Below are positions 26,001 through 38,082 of a DNA stretch of 64,000 bases, in pieces. Numbering within the stretch: the stretch's first letter is position 1; each line of letters begins with the position of its first letter. Under the pieces are notes generated by a model. It was given only the letters and a program-made list of their open reading frames with translations. It did not search any database and had not been told where the DNA came from. Source of the stretch: Daphnia pulex (lineage: Eukaryota; Arthropoda; Branchiopoda; Diplostraca; Daphniidae); contig NC_060017.1 in NCBI RefSeq assembly GCF_021134715.1, positions 7,812,001 through 7,876,000 of the forward strand, given 5' to 3'. The position numbers and the translations under genes were made by a program.

Positions 26001-29000
26001 CCGTACCTCATTTGCTTATTGACCAAGTTGCAACCCGGCAACCGTCTAAATCAATTGACTCTCCATCTACGCAGCGAGAGACGAGAGCCATATAGCCATT
26101 CTGTTTATACATCATTTTAATACTGAATGAAATGTCATAATAATAATGGACGTGTGTGCGCTTCATTAATTCATTTCGTGTCGTCGTCGTCGTCGGGGGG
26201 AAAAAAATAGTTTGCGATTGGCACTACCAGCAGTCGGATTGCCTGAAGGAGGGTCGCTACAACAACACTTGTCGGATGGCCAGTCCAGGTTACCCTGGAC
26301 TTTACCCGCCCAACCGGACGTGCCGATACCACGTCGCTCTGCAGTCGCCGTTCCAGCCGCTGACGCTTCACTTTACTTCGGTTCAATTACCCGCCCAGTA
26401 AATATTATACCAAAAAGATCTTATGTAGTTCGTTACGATTATGATTACGCCTCAATGATTACGCCAATTTGATGTTTGACACAGGCGCTGCGGGACCGAC
26501 TTTATTCGCGTCCTGATTAACGGCCGACTCCACTCGACTCTCTGCGGACAGGAGACGGTCCAGCTCGTGACTTTTGGGCCCGACGTCATCGTTGAATTCA
26601 CGTGAGGATTTTTTAAATTTATTTTCTAAATTAGACGGTTGGTTTGACACATTCTAACATTTTACATGTTTCCAACTGGGCGGTGATTTCAGCTCGGGCG
26701 TTCTACTGCCGCCCTACGTGTTCAACGGATTCCTGGCCCAGTTAACTTTCCACGAAATGGACGGCCAACCTCCGCCGCACGTCCGTGGCGTGGGCAGCAA
26801 CTCGAAAAATCCTCCGGCTCTTCAGCAGCAGCCAGCGCCAGCCATTCCAAGTAAAACTTTGTGACTCTTGTATGCGAGAAACTTGGTGGGAATGGGAGAA
26901 GCTTCAAAATTTCCTGCAACGAAAATTTTGCTGCTAAAAGCGACTAACTAATTAGAACGGGGTGTCTAGCTCTAGTATGTAGTATGTAGTGCACATATTA
27001 TAATAGTTGTGTAGCCCTGGCGATGTGGCCGGGGACCTGTGCTGAGACTCTGCTTATTATCGCATGGCAAAGTTTGACCATCATCAAGGGAGAGAAAGCG
27101 AAGCTTAGATTCTCTCGCTAAGCTTCTTGTGCCTCTGCGCCGCAATAATGAGCCATCTCCCCGCCCATATACTTTTGAAATGAATTATACCAGCGCAGAT
27201 ATAGATATCACAGGCACAAAACATTTTACATTATTATAGTATATAATAACACACACACAGCAGTGGCGATGCCTTAATACGACGGAAGAAGAGATAGGGT
27301 TCCGGCTAATTGAAGTTGGCCGAATCCACAACTGCAGTAGCAGCAACAGCATTGGATATATTGGGTCGTATGCGCCTGCCCAGCAACAATAGAAACACCC
27401 ACCCAAGATGGGCTTCCGGCTGGATTTTTTCGCCAAACTCTCCGCTTGAACTGTTCACGGTTTCATACATGCGAATAGGAAGACAAAAAAAGTGTCTGCC
27501 AGTGTATATAATTCACGGTCGTATAAATCGCGTCAATCCTATCACGCGACGATATTCCGTCAATTCATTTGATCCGGAAAATCCAAGAACCGGCACGGAT
27601 TCTCTCTCCCCTATTGAAGGATCTCTCTCTCTCTCTAAGAATAAAGTTTGGCCGTCGCCATATAAAAACTGGCCGCTTGACTGGCTGTCTAAAGATTGTC
27701 TGTCGCCTTTCTCCCGCGTTTGATCCCGCACGCTATACCTCAGCAGCACTTTTGTTGTCTCTCCACATAGGCGGGGCTTTCCGGGCTGTGGAGCGACAGG
27801 CTCACGCTGTTTGCGACTACGTGATCCGGGCCAACGCCAGCGGTGCAGGAGGAGGCAGCGGTGGCGGAGAAACGATGATGAATCGCTGGTCGGGTTTCTT
27901 CAGCACGTCCAGCACGGCCTGGCGAGTTTGGCCGGCTCCTTGCTCCTTCACGTTCCCCGTCCAACCGGGCCAGAGCGTCCAAATCAATTTGCTGACGTTC
28001 AACATCACGTACGTACACTATAGAACCATAGTCTTAAAGTGGGGAACGAGAGAGATGGACTTTACTGCTGCTGCTGGAATAATATAAGCCGCTTCCGCAT
28101 TTGAACATTTCTCTCTTTACCCAAAAGCTGTACCCGAGCAGCAGCAAATAATACAACTGCTGCGGGAGTCGGTGGGCAATAAGTTTTGGGGGGTTGGCTG
28201 TTTTGTTCATCAAACACTTAGTGCTGCGTCTATCTCTGCTATATGCACGTCTACTTGATGGAGATATAGAGCGGAGACTGGCCAAAGAAAAAGTTTGGCA
28301 GTCTTGTGAAACTACTACAGCACTAGACATAATAGTCAACTTATTACATATCCATGTGAGCCGATCTTATTATTATTAATATCCAACAACATCCTGCTGG
28401 ACGCCCAGCGGGTCGGATTGTACTTCCTTTATGGAAATCCACGAAGGGGCCCTTGACGTCAGATGGAGTTCATCATCCCCGCGACAAAAGATCTGCAGCC
28501 CGGCTTGGAAAAAGTCCAGGAATTCTTACACCAGGTTCATTTTTCTTTCCTTTCTTTACATACAATTGCGAAAATTAAAAAAAAAAATATTCTCCCGCGT
28601 TAACTTTGATCTCTTTGGAAACTCTGTTTGAATATGTCAATCGTTACTTTTTCACCCCGGTGATGAACCATCAAATAGTTTCATTCCGATTAATAAGCAA
28701 AGTTTTGTACGTTAGATTCAATCAGCCGTACCTGATCCAGTCCAACAACGCCAGTCTCTCCATCCGATTCCGCATGGATCCCATCACTGGAGCCGACCAG
28801 GTGATTGAAGGAGCTTTCGCCTATTTCAACGGTAATATTGCCATTTGAAATTCCTTATTTCATTTTAGTTTTTTCTTTTAAATTTCTGAGCTGAACTTGA
28901 AAGATTCAAGAGACTGTTCTTTTTTCCCCACTTGTATCCAGAGCTGGAAGGATTCCGAATTCCGGGAACCCTATGCGACGCCCTCTTTGACGGGAAAGTG

Positions 29001-30363
29001 ACCCCGCCCAACGGCCGTCTGTCTAGTTCCTTTGATTCGACCATTTTTTGGTCGGTTGTCGGTCCGTTCAATTGCACTTCAACTTTCGATCCCGACGAGA
29101 GGAGATCCGTCACGCTCACCGTACATTTACTCCATTTCACTGTCGGATTTGATCGTGTTGTAATCTTCGCAATATTGCCCAGGTGACGGCCAGTCAGATG
29201 AAGGACGACGGGCGCTGTTACACCGAGTGCGATCGACAGGGATGCCACTGCCGGGCCAACGACACCAACAGCGTCGACCACATCGTCCTCTCCATGTCGA
29301 ACCGCTCCATCGTTTGCCTCTGCGGAAATATCCAGGTATATACAGCACACACGATTTATAATCCCCTCGAGGCCGAGACGGGCGAAACACGTCGGCACGG
29401 CACGTGTAATCTTCCAATACATTTTTGTTTGATTTTTTCGAAAAAAAAAGGCTTTTCTACCCGTGAGCTTATCGTCCAACACCCGTCTCTCCGTCCATCA
29501 CCACGTCGTCGAGTTCAGCTTTGGCCAGCCAGATTTGGCGGTGGATTTGAGCTACCGTTTCTCGACTAGACACGAGTGCGGGTCGGAAACTTTCCTGGAA
29601 TCGCCCACCGGTCCGTCTCTCTTTTGACTTGATTCTAAATATTTGAGTCTGTGCTGACTGTCTCATTCAATTGATGATGATGAAAACAGGTTCCATTTCG
29701 TCGCCCATGTTCGGTCTGAAGGAGCGATCGACCAACGAGGGATACCACCACACCGACTGCCTGTGGATTGCCACGGTGAAACCGACGGAATTATGGACGG
29801 CCACCATCCACACGCCCGGTCAAGGTATATATAGTTTGCGTCTGCACTGCGAGTTTAATCGACAACCCTTTAATTTTCGGTGACAACAGGGGACTGTCAG
29901 GAATGGAATTTGACATTGCACTACTACGACGACAAGTGGCCCAGCCAACTGGGCGCCGTTATTAACGTCCTCTGCCCGGACAGCAGCAACGACAAACAGG
30001 TTTTGGCCATGCCAAGTGGCTTGAATGTCATGGCCATCAGGTATAAGGAATATTTCTGTCAAATGGAATCCCCGCCCAGCATATTAATTCCCGCTGAATT
30101 GGATTTTGCATAGGCTTCAAGCTTGGAATACGGTCCCCGTCCAGTACCGACTCGTCTGGCAAACTTCGTCACTGTCTAGTCCAGCACCTGGAGTCCAACG
30201 CTCACTCTCATCTCTGATCACGACCGCTATTCCGTCGCCGGACCAACAACCTGACCCCATCGGCGACATTTCGAGTGGTTCGTGCCGATTATCGTCGTCG
30301 TCCATGTCGTCCATTTGTTGTACATTTCTATTCATCGCATTCACCCTCGTTCACAGACTCTGA
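20018..30363 (+). CDS. Secreted, probably GPI-anchored multi-CUB-domain protein (17 exons, 961 aa)
   Basis: Exons: 20018-20216, 20971-21174, 25082-25265, 25337-25549, 25794-25909, 26211-26397, 26485-26601, 26693-26850, 27771-28008, 28409-28534, 28716-28831, 28942-29120, 29183-29335, 29451-29610, 29690-29824, 29890-30040, 30114-30363. All phases agree (2,886 bases). The start is the first ATG after an in-frame stop at 19931. A hydrophobic signal segment lies at about residues 25-47 and a Cys-rich segment at about 67-134. CUB-like modules follow. The clearest is at about 307-432, with SPGYPGLYPPNRTCRY and paired cysteines; more divergent CUB-like stretches lie at about 135-305, 460-620 and 780-905. 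The protein ends in a Ser-rich linker and a short hydrophobic tail (SSICCTFLFIAFTLVHRL), which suggests a GPI-attachment signal rather than a spanning helix with a cytoplasmic domain. CUB modules bind proteins or carbohydrates outside cells; this protein's partner is unknown. I could not assign an orthologue. Exon 10 is the least certain. Confidence 0.8.
21175..25081 (+). other. Intron 2 of the CUB gene (3.9 kb)
   Basis: The intron runs from a GTAAGT donor to a pyrimidine-rich TTTTTCGCAG acceptor, both phase 1. It holds short CACGG tandem repeats near 22,738-22,768 and several long open frames on both strands. Those frames are low-complexity (Phe/Ser or Lys-rich) and I treat them as chance. 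Nothing else was recognised. Confidence 0.7.
25924..25952. repeat. (GT)n microsatellite in a CUB-gene intron
   Basis: An almost perfect GT dinucleotide run, interrupted by one CT, just downstream of the exon 5 donor. Confidence 0.9.
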
Positions 30364-31120
30364 GTCATCCCCCGATCGTAATCATTTCAATGTCGAGAGA
30401 ATCAATCTGACAGTTTTCTTATAAACGATGATGTTGGTTCCTCCTATAAAATAAGAAATCATGTAATATATTTCAAAAAATTTACATATAAATATATATG
30501 ACAGAATTAGACATAACGTGTTCAATGCTGTTCAAGCTTAACTAATCCAACTACTGTATACAAAATCATGAATGAGGAGCAACTCTCATAAAACTCTCAA
30601 TTGTATAAAAGTATCGAGGTGCAGGTGCTGTTATTTATTATTATTATTATTTTTTTATACCCGAAGGCTTGTATTCTACCTTTTTTCTTACGGTTGCGGG
30701 TTGTGAGGTGAGTGGGGTTACATTGCCGGCGTTTTCAACAGATGGCGAGATGGTTCATGAAGTTGTCGATATTCTCAACAGAGGGCCGTGGATGCCAACA
30801 TTTGAAACAAAACAATCTGTGCACCTGTGACCCTTTCGCTTTCGGCGTGCCATACATAGTTCTATATTGTCGGTGGAGTTCTCGCCATAACGGCGGATTG
30901 TCCCCCCATCCGCCAGGTGGCGCGAGTGTCTTCGTGAGGAACAAATATTTGCCATTTGTTTCCGAGACGCTGACTTGAAACATGCTTGTCTTCCAAGTTG
31001 ATTGATGTCGATCTACATTTTTTGCCATTAAACGTAATTGGTAATGATAGTTTGGATTTCTTAAATTTAATTAATCTTTGACGTCTCTGTCTGAATTTAC
31101 AGGCAAAATTTGGCATATAA
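30364..31120. other. 3' flank of the CUB gene
   Basis: AT-rich sequence after the stop codon that presumably includes the 3' UTR. No conserved coding sequence was seen. Bases 30826-30857 match a 26-base copy at 35371-35396 (see the direct-repeat entry). Confidence 0.5.
30826..30857. repeat. Left copy of a 26/32-bp direct repeat
   Basis: The segment begins TGTGACCCTTTCG and ends GCGTGCCATACAT. The same sequence recurs in the same orientation at 35371-35396, lacking only a 6-base CTTTCG duplication. Confidence 0.85.
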
Positions 31121-31186
31121 TTTCACTTGGCCAAATGTGATGACGTGTCGAAATTTCACTTGGCCAAATGTGATGACGTGTCGAAA
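31121..31186. repeat. Perfect 33-bp tandem duplication
   Basis: Two adjacent identical 33-base units (31121-31153 and 31154-31186). Each contains CTTGGCCAAATG and TGATGACGTG, the latter close to a CRE/ATF half-site context. Nothing coding spans it. Confidence 0.95.
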
Positions 31187-32317
31187 CTGCTGTCCATTTT
31201 GTCGAAATGTCGGCCATTGTTAGCTGTACGTCTCGTGCAGAAACACTTCAGAGCTAGTAAAGTAAATTTGTTGATCAATCTCCCTGCAATAATGCAATAG
31301 GTTTTACTTTTATTAGTTGATTTTCAGGTTGGAGATGGAGATCGCTTTGCTCAACTGTAGCAGAAATTTAGAACACGACAAAGTCTGAGCTTCATGGCTG
31401 TAGTATCATTAATGTGGTTTTGTTGCAGCCAGATGGTGAAAGGTGTGATCAAGTCATGGTTGAGTTGCAGCTTCTGCATTCAGTTTATTGAGCTGGTGCT
31501 ATCCCAAGTGTAAATGCAGGAAAACTTCTTGAATTGGTAATTTGAACTTGATTTGGTTTTCAATAGCTAGGTGAAGTCTGCGCTTCTTTGTTTTAGTCTA
31601 ATGTGCGCATTGATTGGTTGCAGTCATCCAGTGAAAGGTGTGATTAAATTGAGCTGTTGCATGCAGTCTTTGGTGCTGATGTTGTCCTGGAGTGTGGGAG
31701 AGTCCCATGCTTTAAGTCTTCTGGGGATCAGCCATATCTGAGTTGACGCTGGATCATGCTGCATTGTGGTTGCCGAAATGTTGGACATCTAATAGAACTG
31801 CAAAAAGACTCCTTGAAATGGTATTTGATAACAATTATAAGTTCTAACTTGGGAAGTATCATGCTTGGACTACTGTAAATAATTGCTTACATTGTTTAAT
31901 TTTAACATTTGGGGATTTCATCATGTCAGCAGCTCTTTCCTTCGATTATATGTAAATTGAGTTATGGGTTGTTTAAGGGGAATTGGTTAACAAGAAAGGC
32001 AGACACTGTAGAAGAATGTTTTTGTTTCGCTGCAGAGCACTACAAATTTCAAATGAATTTGTATTAAAATCTTAAATGAGTCATCTAGTTTCATGTAAAT
32101 TTTTGTTTAAACTAAACTAGAGTTATCAGATAGTGTTGCCATAGATTATTTGGGTGAACTCCATTTGAAGTGATTTTTATTTTATACAACATTTCCATTG
32201 ATTAAACATTTATTTCATTTTGGTCATAGGTTTATGTTTACGTAGCAGTGATGTTGCTGTCCAACATGGCCTGCCTAAACTGGTGAAAGATTTTTTGCAT
32301 CGAGTTATGCTGTTGCT
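31187..32317. other. Non-coding interval with degenerate repeats
   Basis: No open reading frame of interest was found. Sequences around 31,425-31,455 and 31,615-31,650 share the words TTGCAGYCA and GTGAAAGGTGTGAT, which suggests an old partial duplication. It could be a non-coding transcript or decayed repeat; the sequence alone does not decide. Confidence 0.4.
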
Positions 32318-32535
32318 GTTCCTTGGTGCCGGACTGCTGATGTTGTGCACAAAAGTTACATCCAGTTTTAATTGTTATTTGTGTCTATGCAGTTAACCGT
32401 TTATATGTTGAAAAGGAACAGAAAAGTTCCTTGGTGTTGAATCGCTGGTGTTGTGCTGCACAAGTTACATCCAGTATTTTGTCTAATTGCTATTTGCGTC
32501 TATGAAGTTAACCGTTTATATGTTGAGAATGAAAA
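32318..32535. repeat. Two-copy imperfect tandem repeat, period about 108 bp
   Basis: Unit 1 starts at 32318 (GTTCCTTGGTG) and unit 2 at 32426 with the same start. Both contain AGTTACATCCAGT and both end in GTTAACCGTTTATATGTTGA. The units differ by scattered substitutions and small indels. No coding role was seen. Confidence 0.85.
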
Positions 32536-32939
32536 AAAAATAGTAATACGGGGAATTTTTACGTTGAACAAATAATAAACATGCCTTCGCGATTGGGAAA
32601 TCAGCGAGGAGGAGATTGGGGGTTGAGGGTGGGCAATTGATTTTCATTAACTAGAAGAAGTCGTGGTTTGTTTTAATAAGGTAGAAATAAAATCCTTTGT
32701 CTATCATATCCATATACCAACCTATATAACCACATCTATTCCTCAAACCCCATAACCTCCACCAACATCCATTCCTTAAACCCCCATTTCCCCACAAATG
32801 TTAATTAAATGTAATATGTAAATATTATTGTTATATAAATATATTGACTTTATAATTTGTAAAACTCATTTTTATTCTGGAACACTTACAAAATAAACAA
32901 TTCATTAAACAGAGCGTCCGGTTCAAGACAATTTTTTTT

Positions 32940-33460
32940 GTGCGAGGCTTTTTAGCAAGCAATCCGCCACCCAATTTGACAAAAAGTGATAGTTGGTTTT
33001 CACGGATATTGCGTCAAGACGGTTAAAAAATTTCTAGCTCAACAATCTCATGTAGAAATTTGCATTTAGTCTACTGGTGCAAATTGCGATTCTTTAAGCT
33101 TGATTATTTAGGAGATGTGTTAAAAAAATTGTGAGTTGCCAACAAATTGAACTAATTCGCTTTTTCAGAATATTTTGAAGATAGATCACAAGAAAATCTA
33201 AAAACAACAAAGTGATCTAAAACCAAAATATTCAGAAAAAGTGGATTAGTTCAATTGTTTAGCTACCCACATTTGCTTTCAACAAATCACCTAAATTAAT
33301 CAAGCTTAAAGAATCACAATTTGCACCAGTAGACTAGATGACAATTTTCTACATGAGATTGTTGAATTAGAAATTTTGTAACCGTCTGACGAAATTTCCG
33401 TGAAAACAAACTATCACTTTTTGTCAAATTGGGTGGCGGATTGCTTGCTAAAACTCGCAC
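32940..33460. mobile_element. 521-bp foldback (long inverted-repeat) element
   Basis: The left arm (32940-33189) and right arm (33212-33460) are reverse complements at roughly 85-90 percent by eye, with a 22-base A-rich spacer. The outermost seven bases (GTGCGAG/CTCGCAC) match exactly, as do internal blocks such as CAAGCAATCCGCCACCCAAT and TCTACTGGTGCAAATTG. There is no open frame inside. This architecture fits a non-autonomous foldback or MITE-like DNA transposon. No obvious target-site duplication remains, and the arm divergence suggests it is not recent. Confidence 0.8.
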
Positions 33461-35370
33461 ATGCAGTGTCGGCGTAGATCCAGGGAGATTACCTGGAAAT
33501 GGAAGAAGAGAGAAGAGTGCGAGGCAAGTTTTACTGGGGAGCGATTAGTCATAATAGGCTTCCGGGTTAGACTCATGACCCTCTAAAAGTTTTCGTCGGA
33601 TCATGCGCCTTCCAAGTCCCCGTTCAACCAGAGCCCTCCCCTCCTCCTGGTTTCACAGCGGGTGAGTGACCACCGGCGGGCGTTGGTTAGTGGTTAGATA
33701 GGGAAACGGGGCCACAGAAAAGAAGGGAGCCCAGAAATGCACTTGTAATTTAATCTAACTACACAATTTATCAGTCTTGGATTACAGCATTCTCTAGTCG
33801 GTTTTCAGTTTCACCAATGGAGTCCATGATCAGTAGCGAAGGATTATCCTGTAAGCAGAATGAACATTTATTTGGATGACAATAATTTTCAATAAGATTG
33901 TAGCGACAAAAAGCAATACCTCAAATCAAGAGGGGCAGTGTAAGGAGCTAAATAGGGAGATTCAAGTGTAGCAGCCATTGGGTTATCAAACAAGGGAGTA
34001 AGGGACCTCGTTGACTACTTTTCATAATTAGGAACCCGAAGGTTAAAAAAAAAAAAACATTTTAAAAATAAGTAAAAGAATAATTAAACAGTTTTAATTA
34101 TATTACTCACGCAATATTTTTCTCGCCAAAATCATCATCTCGTCCAAGGAAACGCCATCACACATCGCGAACAGCCAAAAATCTAAGGGTAAAACTCCGT
34201 GCTGTGTTGAGAGCAGGGTAGTAGAAGTCGAATGATGCTGGCCGCCTAAATGATGTTCATGTAGGCCGCATCTTCTCGGTCATTACCTAAATGGCTAAAT
34301 CAAGAAACAAAATGTAAACAAAATTTAAATTCAGTGACATGACAATGAAGTTACACAGGTAACACCAATCAGCTTTCCTAAGCAATCCAGAAGATGGAAT
34401 GAGTCAAGTTCGATGACAAAGCGAATGATCCGCGTTGAACGTGTGGTCATTACCTCATTTTGGAGTGATAACCAGATGCCCCACATTTGGTCTTATAGGC
34501 ATCATCTAAATAAGAAACCAAACAATCGTTAAAATTTCTATTAGTATGACAACTTCTCAAAATTCAATGTAAACACAACTTACAATGATGATAGGCATGA
34601 TCACAATATTTAACCTCTTTTTTTGGTGTTGACAAATAGGGAGATTCAAGGGTAGCAGCCAACAGGTTAGCAAACAAGGAATCTTGTTGACTGTAAGTCC
34701 TTTTTCTTGAAAGGACATAACTTCTCATAAAGTCAGTCATGCCAATTTAGAAACCTGTAAATAAAACAAAAATTCATATTAGACTGCAATTAATAAAGTT
34801 CAGTAAACAAGGGAACTAATCTACACATGAAATCACCAATCAGTTATCCAAGATAAGATGGAATGAGAGATTGTTCCATGCTGGGGTCGGTGATCTAGCA
34901 AGTTCAATAGAAACAGCCGATAATTAAGATTAATCCTAATAAAACATGAGAAGAATATATGTTTTAGCATGAAATAAAGCTAGTGTTGGTTTAGTTTTTT
35001 ACCTGTATCATTTCGATGACACAGTAGAATACAATGAGTTTGAAAAAAATAGTTGACAGCAGGTTGCACGACTTTCAAGTTTACTCTGACTTGACTGTGA
35101 GTTGATGAAAAACAAAAACATTAAGGTTATCCAACACATACAGATTCACATCACCGACAAGTTATTACAGACGAAATCACTCGAGTTTACCTATGAATCA
35201 TTGGTAATTTTCGAAGCTAGCTTAACTGGCTTAACGTTCTGACGAATAAGCGAAGAAAATTTCGCGTTTTGGGTTTTGGAGCAAGAAAAGGGAATTTTGC
35301 ATGTATTTCTATATTTTACCGCTAGATGGCGTTGTGCCAAAACTTTTTAAAAAAATTTAAACATTTTGTT
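33461..35370. other. Non-coding interval with an old internal duplication
   Basis: No coding exon was recognised. The stretch 33951-34030 (AATAGGGAGATTCAAG, then GTAGCAGCCA and ACAAGG) recurs at 34635-34700. The stretch around 34363 (CACCAATCAG, then AAGATGGAATGAG) recurs at 34834. The two offsets differ (about 684 and 471 bases), so the second copy carries a deletion or the first an insertion. Confidence 0.5.
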
Positions 35371-35396
35371 TGTGACCCTTTCGGCGTGCCATACAT
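35371..35396. repeat. Right copy of a 26/32-bp direct repeat
   Basis: Same orientation as the copy at 30826-30857. The two copies bracket 4.5 kb of repeat-rich sequence. Confidence 0.85.
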
Positions 35397-35885
35397 CTAG
35401 TAACGAATAAGAGAACCAATTATTGCCAATGGCAATATCAGCGGCACGTTTTCGCCCGATATGACCCTCCTCCTTTCCTCTTTCATGTACAAATATCCCA
35501 AATTTCGTTAAAATTTTATAAACAATCTGTATTGTGTCTCTTTGCTGGTTATGGATATCATCTCAAAAGACAACACTAATTACGATGCCATAAATTAAGA
35601 TATACCCTCACATCTCTCGACCAGAGGAAAAAAAAAATAAAATAAAAAAAAAGGTGAGAGGATAAATCACGCAACACAGCTTGTTATCAAACCAAGAGAC
35701 CGAAACAAACTTTCGTCCCTCACGACCAGAAGAGAGAAAGAAGAAAAAAAAAAAAACGAGTATAGTGGAGGGTAAATCCAGCAATTGTACACGATACAAA
35801 ATAGAAAAAATTGAACACCAAGTTGACAAGGATTCAAGTGTTCGGTGAAGCAGATTTTACTTTTTTGTTGCCGGGGATATAAAGT

Positions 35886-38082
35886 TCAGTTGCGAGGCGA
35901 CGAGCCACTGGATGATGGAATAGCAACTTCCGTCGTTTGGCCTCCACTATCTCTGGGAGAACTCTGCAACCAAAAAGTCGTCAAAAATGGGAAGTCTATA
36001 GCCTGAGCAATGGTATATACCATGGAACTCAAATTACTTTGACATGTATCTGATTGCGCAAGACTGCGGCACGGATAACGAGCAATCGAGTTCTTCTCTT
36101 GAATTCCTCGCCCAAATTGAGCGACTTTTCAAAAGTGCAACTGCGTTGGTCGGCGTCTTTAGCGAACAAGATCTAATTAACACACAAAAGGAAAATTAGT
36201 TTCTGGGAGGGGGGGGGGGGGGGGGACCTCCAAGAAGAAGAAAACTTGTGCTCAAAATAATACATACTTTATTGTGAGAATCAATTCGCGCCTGGATTTG
36301 TCCGTCGAGAATCAATTGCATCAGCTCGTCTTCTAATGCTGAAACACTGGTATTGAACGCTTCTGCCATTCGTCTCATATCCGCTGACATGTAAGGACTG
36401 CGGGAGGAGAATTAAGGATAAAAATGAAATTCAACAAACAAAATCAACCGCAAGGGATTTCTCTACCTGAAATACTGAATCAAAGCTCGGTTTCGGATTT
36501 TCGTATATAGCGCAGGCACATGGGGGGCGAGATACATGTCCAATAACAAGTTATCCTGCAAATAACATAAAGGTGGGTTAAAAACTTTCTTTCTAATGTC
36601 CAGTTGTTATCACAAATCATCTTTTACGTCTGGTCAGTGTCTTAATACCTTCATTTCTTCTAGAAGCTTTAGGCAGGAGGCGTATTTAGATTCATAGAAC
36701 TTGTGGATTATGTCTCTCAACTGCGGTTCCAGTTCCAGAAAAAGTTTGAAAGAACTAAAAAAGAAGAGGTAATTATCTTGATTACTTTAATCAACGATAT
36801 TCCCACGGGAGTGAAATACCTGCTAGAAATCACGTGTTTTTGAAGTTCAGCCCTGTCGTAAGTAGCGAGAGCACATAAACCTCCAAACACGGCAACGTTA
36901 GACGGCGAAAGCAATTCGGGAAGGTCACAGTGATCAACGTTGGCCTGCAGGAAATGCCGGGCTGCGCACTTGTATTTCTTAGTCGCAAGTTCAGCAAGTC
37001 CAGCTGCACATTGCAAATGAGTCACTAATGCTTGGCCACCATCTTTACTGTTTGAAGACTGAACACGACACAAAAAACATCAATAATAGAATTTTGCGTT
37101 GAATTTAACTATAATCGAAACTTTACCTCGGCGAAATCTGGCGTTGACTCTGCTTTATTGACGTAACTAAGAACATGTGACCAGTTTTGAAGATAAACAC
37201 TAACCTATACATCAGAGGAACAATAAATCAAATAACAATTTGATAGTAAATCAAAGAGGAAAAATACCTTAATGACATTGAGACACATGTGTATTACATG
37301 CTTGCTGCTTGTGCAGTAATCTCTGGCTCTTGAGTAGCATTTCAATGCATTAGACATATCACCATAATCTAGGTAGTGGTCTCCCAAGTCATCATGACCG
37401 CGACGAATGCTCTCTTTGATGGAATTTGCTTTATAGTTTTTCAGATCAGTATCAAGTTTCTCCAATTTTAGAGCAGCTTTCTTCATCTTGCTTTCAGCCC
37501 AAGCCAAGTCATAGCTTGGAAGTTCCAAAGCTTGAACCTGAGCAGGTGTCAGCCTATAAAGCAATTTAACAAACATCAGATTCCTATTCTTTAGTTAACA
37601 TATCAAGGATCATACCCAGTTATTGCCTCTTGTAATTTCCTGTGTAAAAGTTGATAAAGTGTGACATTATATGTCTCTTGAACTGCTACAATGGCCATTT
37701 TGAGTGTTTCAATTCTCAAAGATGGGCAATGATCAGCAATAAACATTAGACGTGATAGCTTTGCCATTCCATGATAGCTGCTTGTGAAAGTTTCGATGTC
37801 CTGAAAACAACAGATATATTTTTTTAATTAATACTTTTAGCTGATGAATACTGTTAGAGTAAAACAAACAAGTATCTCGAGAGAAGTTCAGTACCAAAGT
37901 GGGATTCTCAACAATATAGGCTTCTTCTTCAGCATTTTCATTTTCTTCAGATACGTCCACTTGCATTGGTTCAACAGCATTCTAAAACAATAACGAAATG
38001 TTGCGAATTATGGTTCACGAAGCCGGTGGTACAAATTTTCGTCTGTACCTGATGGTTTAGCGGCAAGGCCGGCATGGGCATG
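35886..38082 (-). CDS. CSN1: COP9 signalosome complex subunit 1 (11 exons, 481 aa)
   Basis: Exons in transcription order: 38050-38082, 37895-37981, 37616-37800, 37268-37553, 37127-37204, 36820-37058, 36649-36754, 36467-36555, 36268-36397, 36038-36172, 35886-35963 (1,446 bases, all phases consistent). The start is the first ATG after an in-frame TGA. The protein is the GPS1/CSN1 subunit of the COP9 signalosome, which removes Nedd8 from cullins and so controls SCF ubiquitin ligases. Residues about 55-270 are the helical TPR-like region, including the stretch [20 protein letters not shown]. Residues about 275-440 form the PCI domain (for example [18 protein letters not shown]) used for complex assembly. 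The last 26 residues are a Ser/Gly-rich tail. The length matches animal CSN1 (about 480-525). It is transcribed divergently from CDC73, 678 bases away. Confidence 0.97.
36209..36225. repeat. 17-base poly-G tract in a CSN1 intron
   Basis: On the transcribed (minus) strand this is a C17 tract inside the 95-base intron between exons 9 and 10. It lies about 36 bases before the acceptor and may act as part of a long pyrimidine tract. Confidence 0.85.

Noticed and set aside
28865-29482. 205-codon minus-strand frame
   Set aside because: Antisense to CUB exons 12-14, whose sense frame carries consistent splice phases. A shadow frame.
35608-35829. Minus-strand frame downstream of CSN1
   Set aside because: Built on A/T homopolymers (poly-Phe); likely CSN1 3' UTR.
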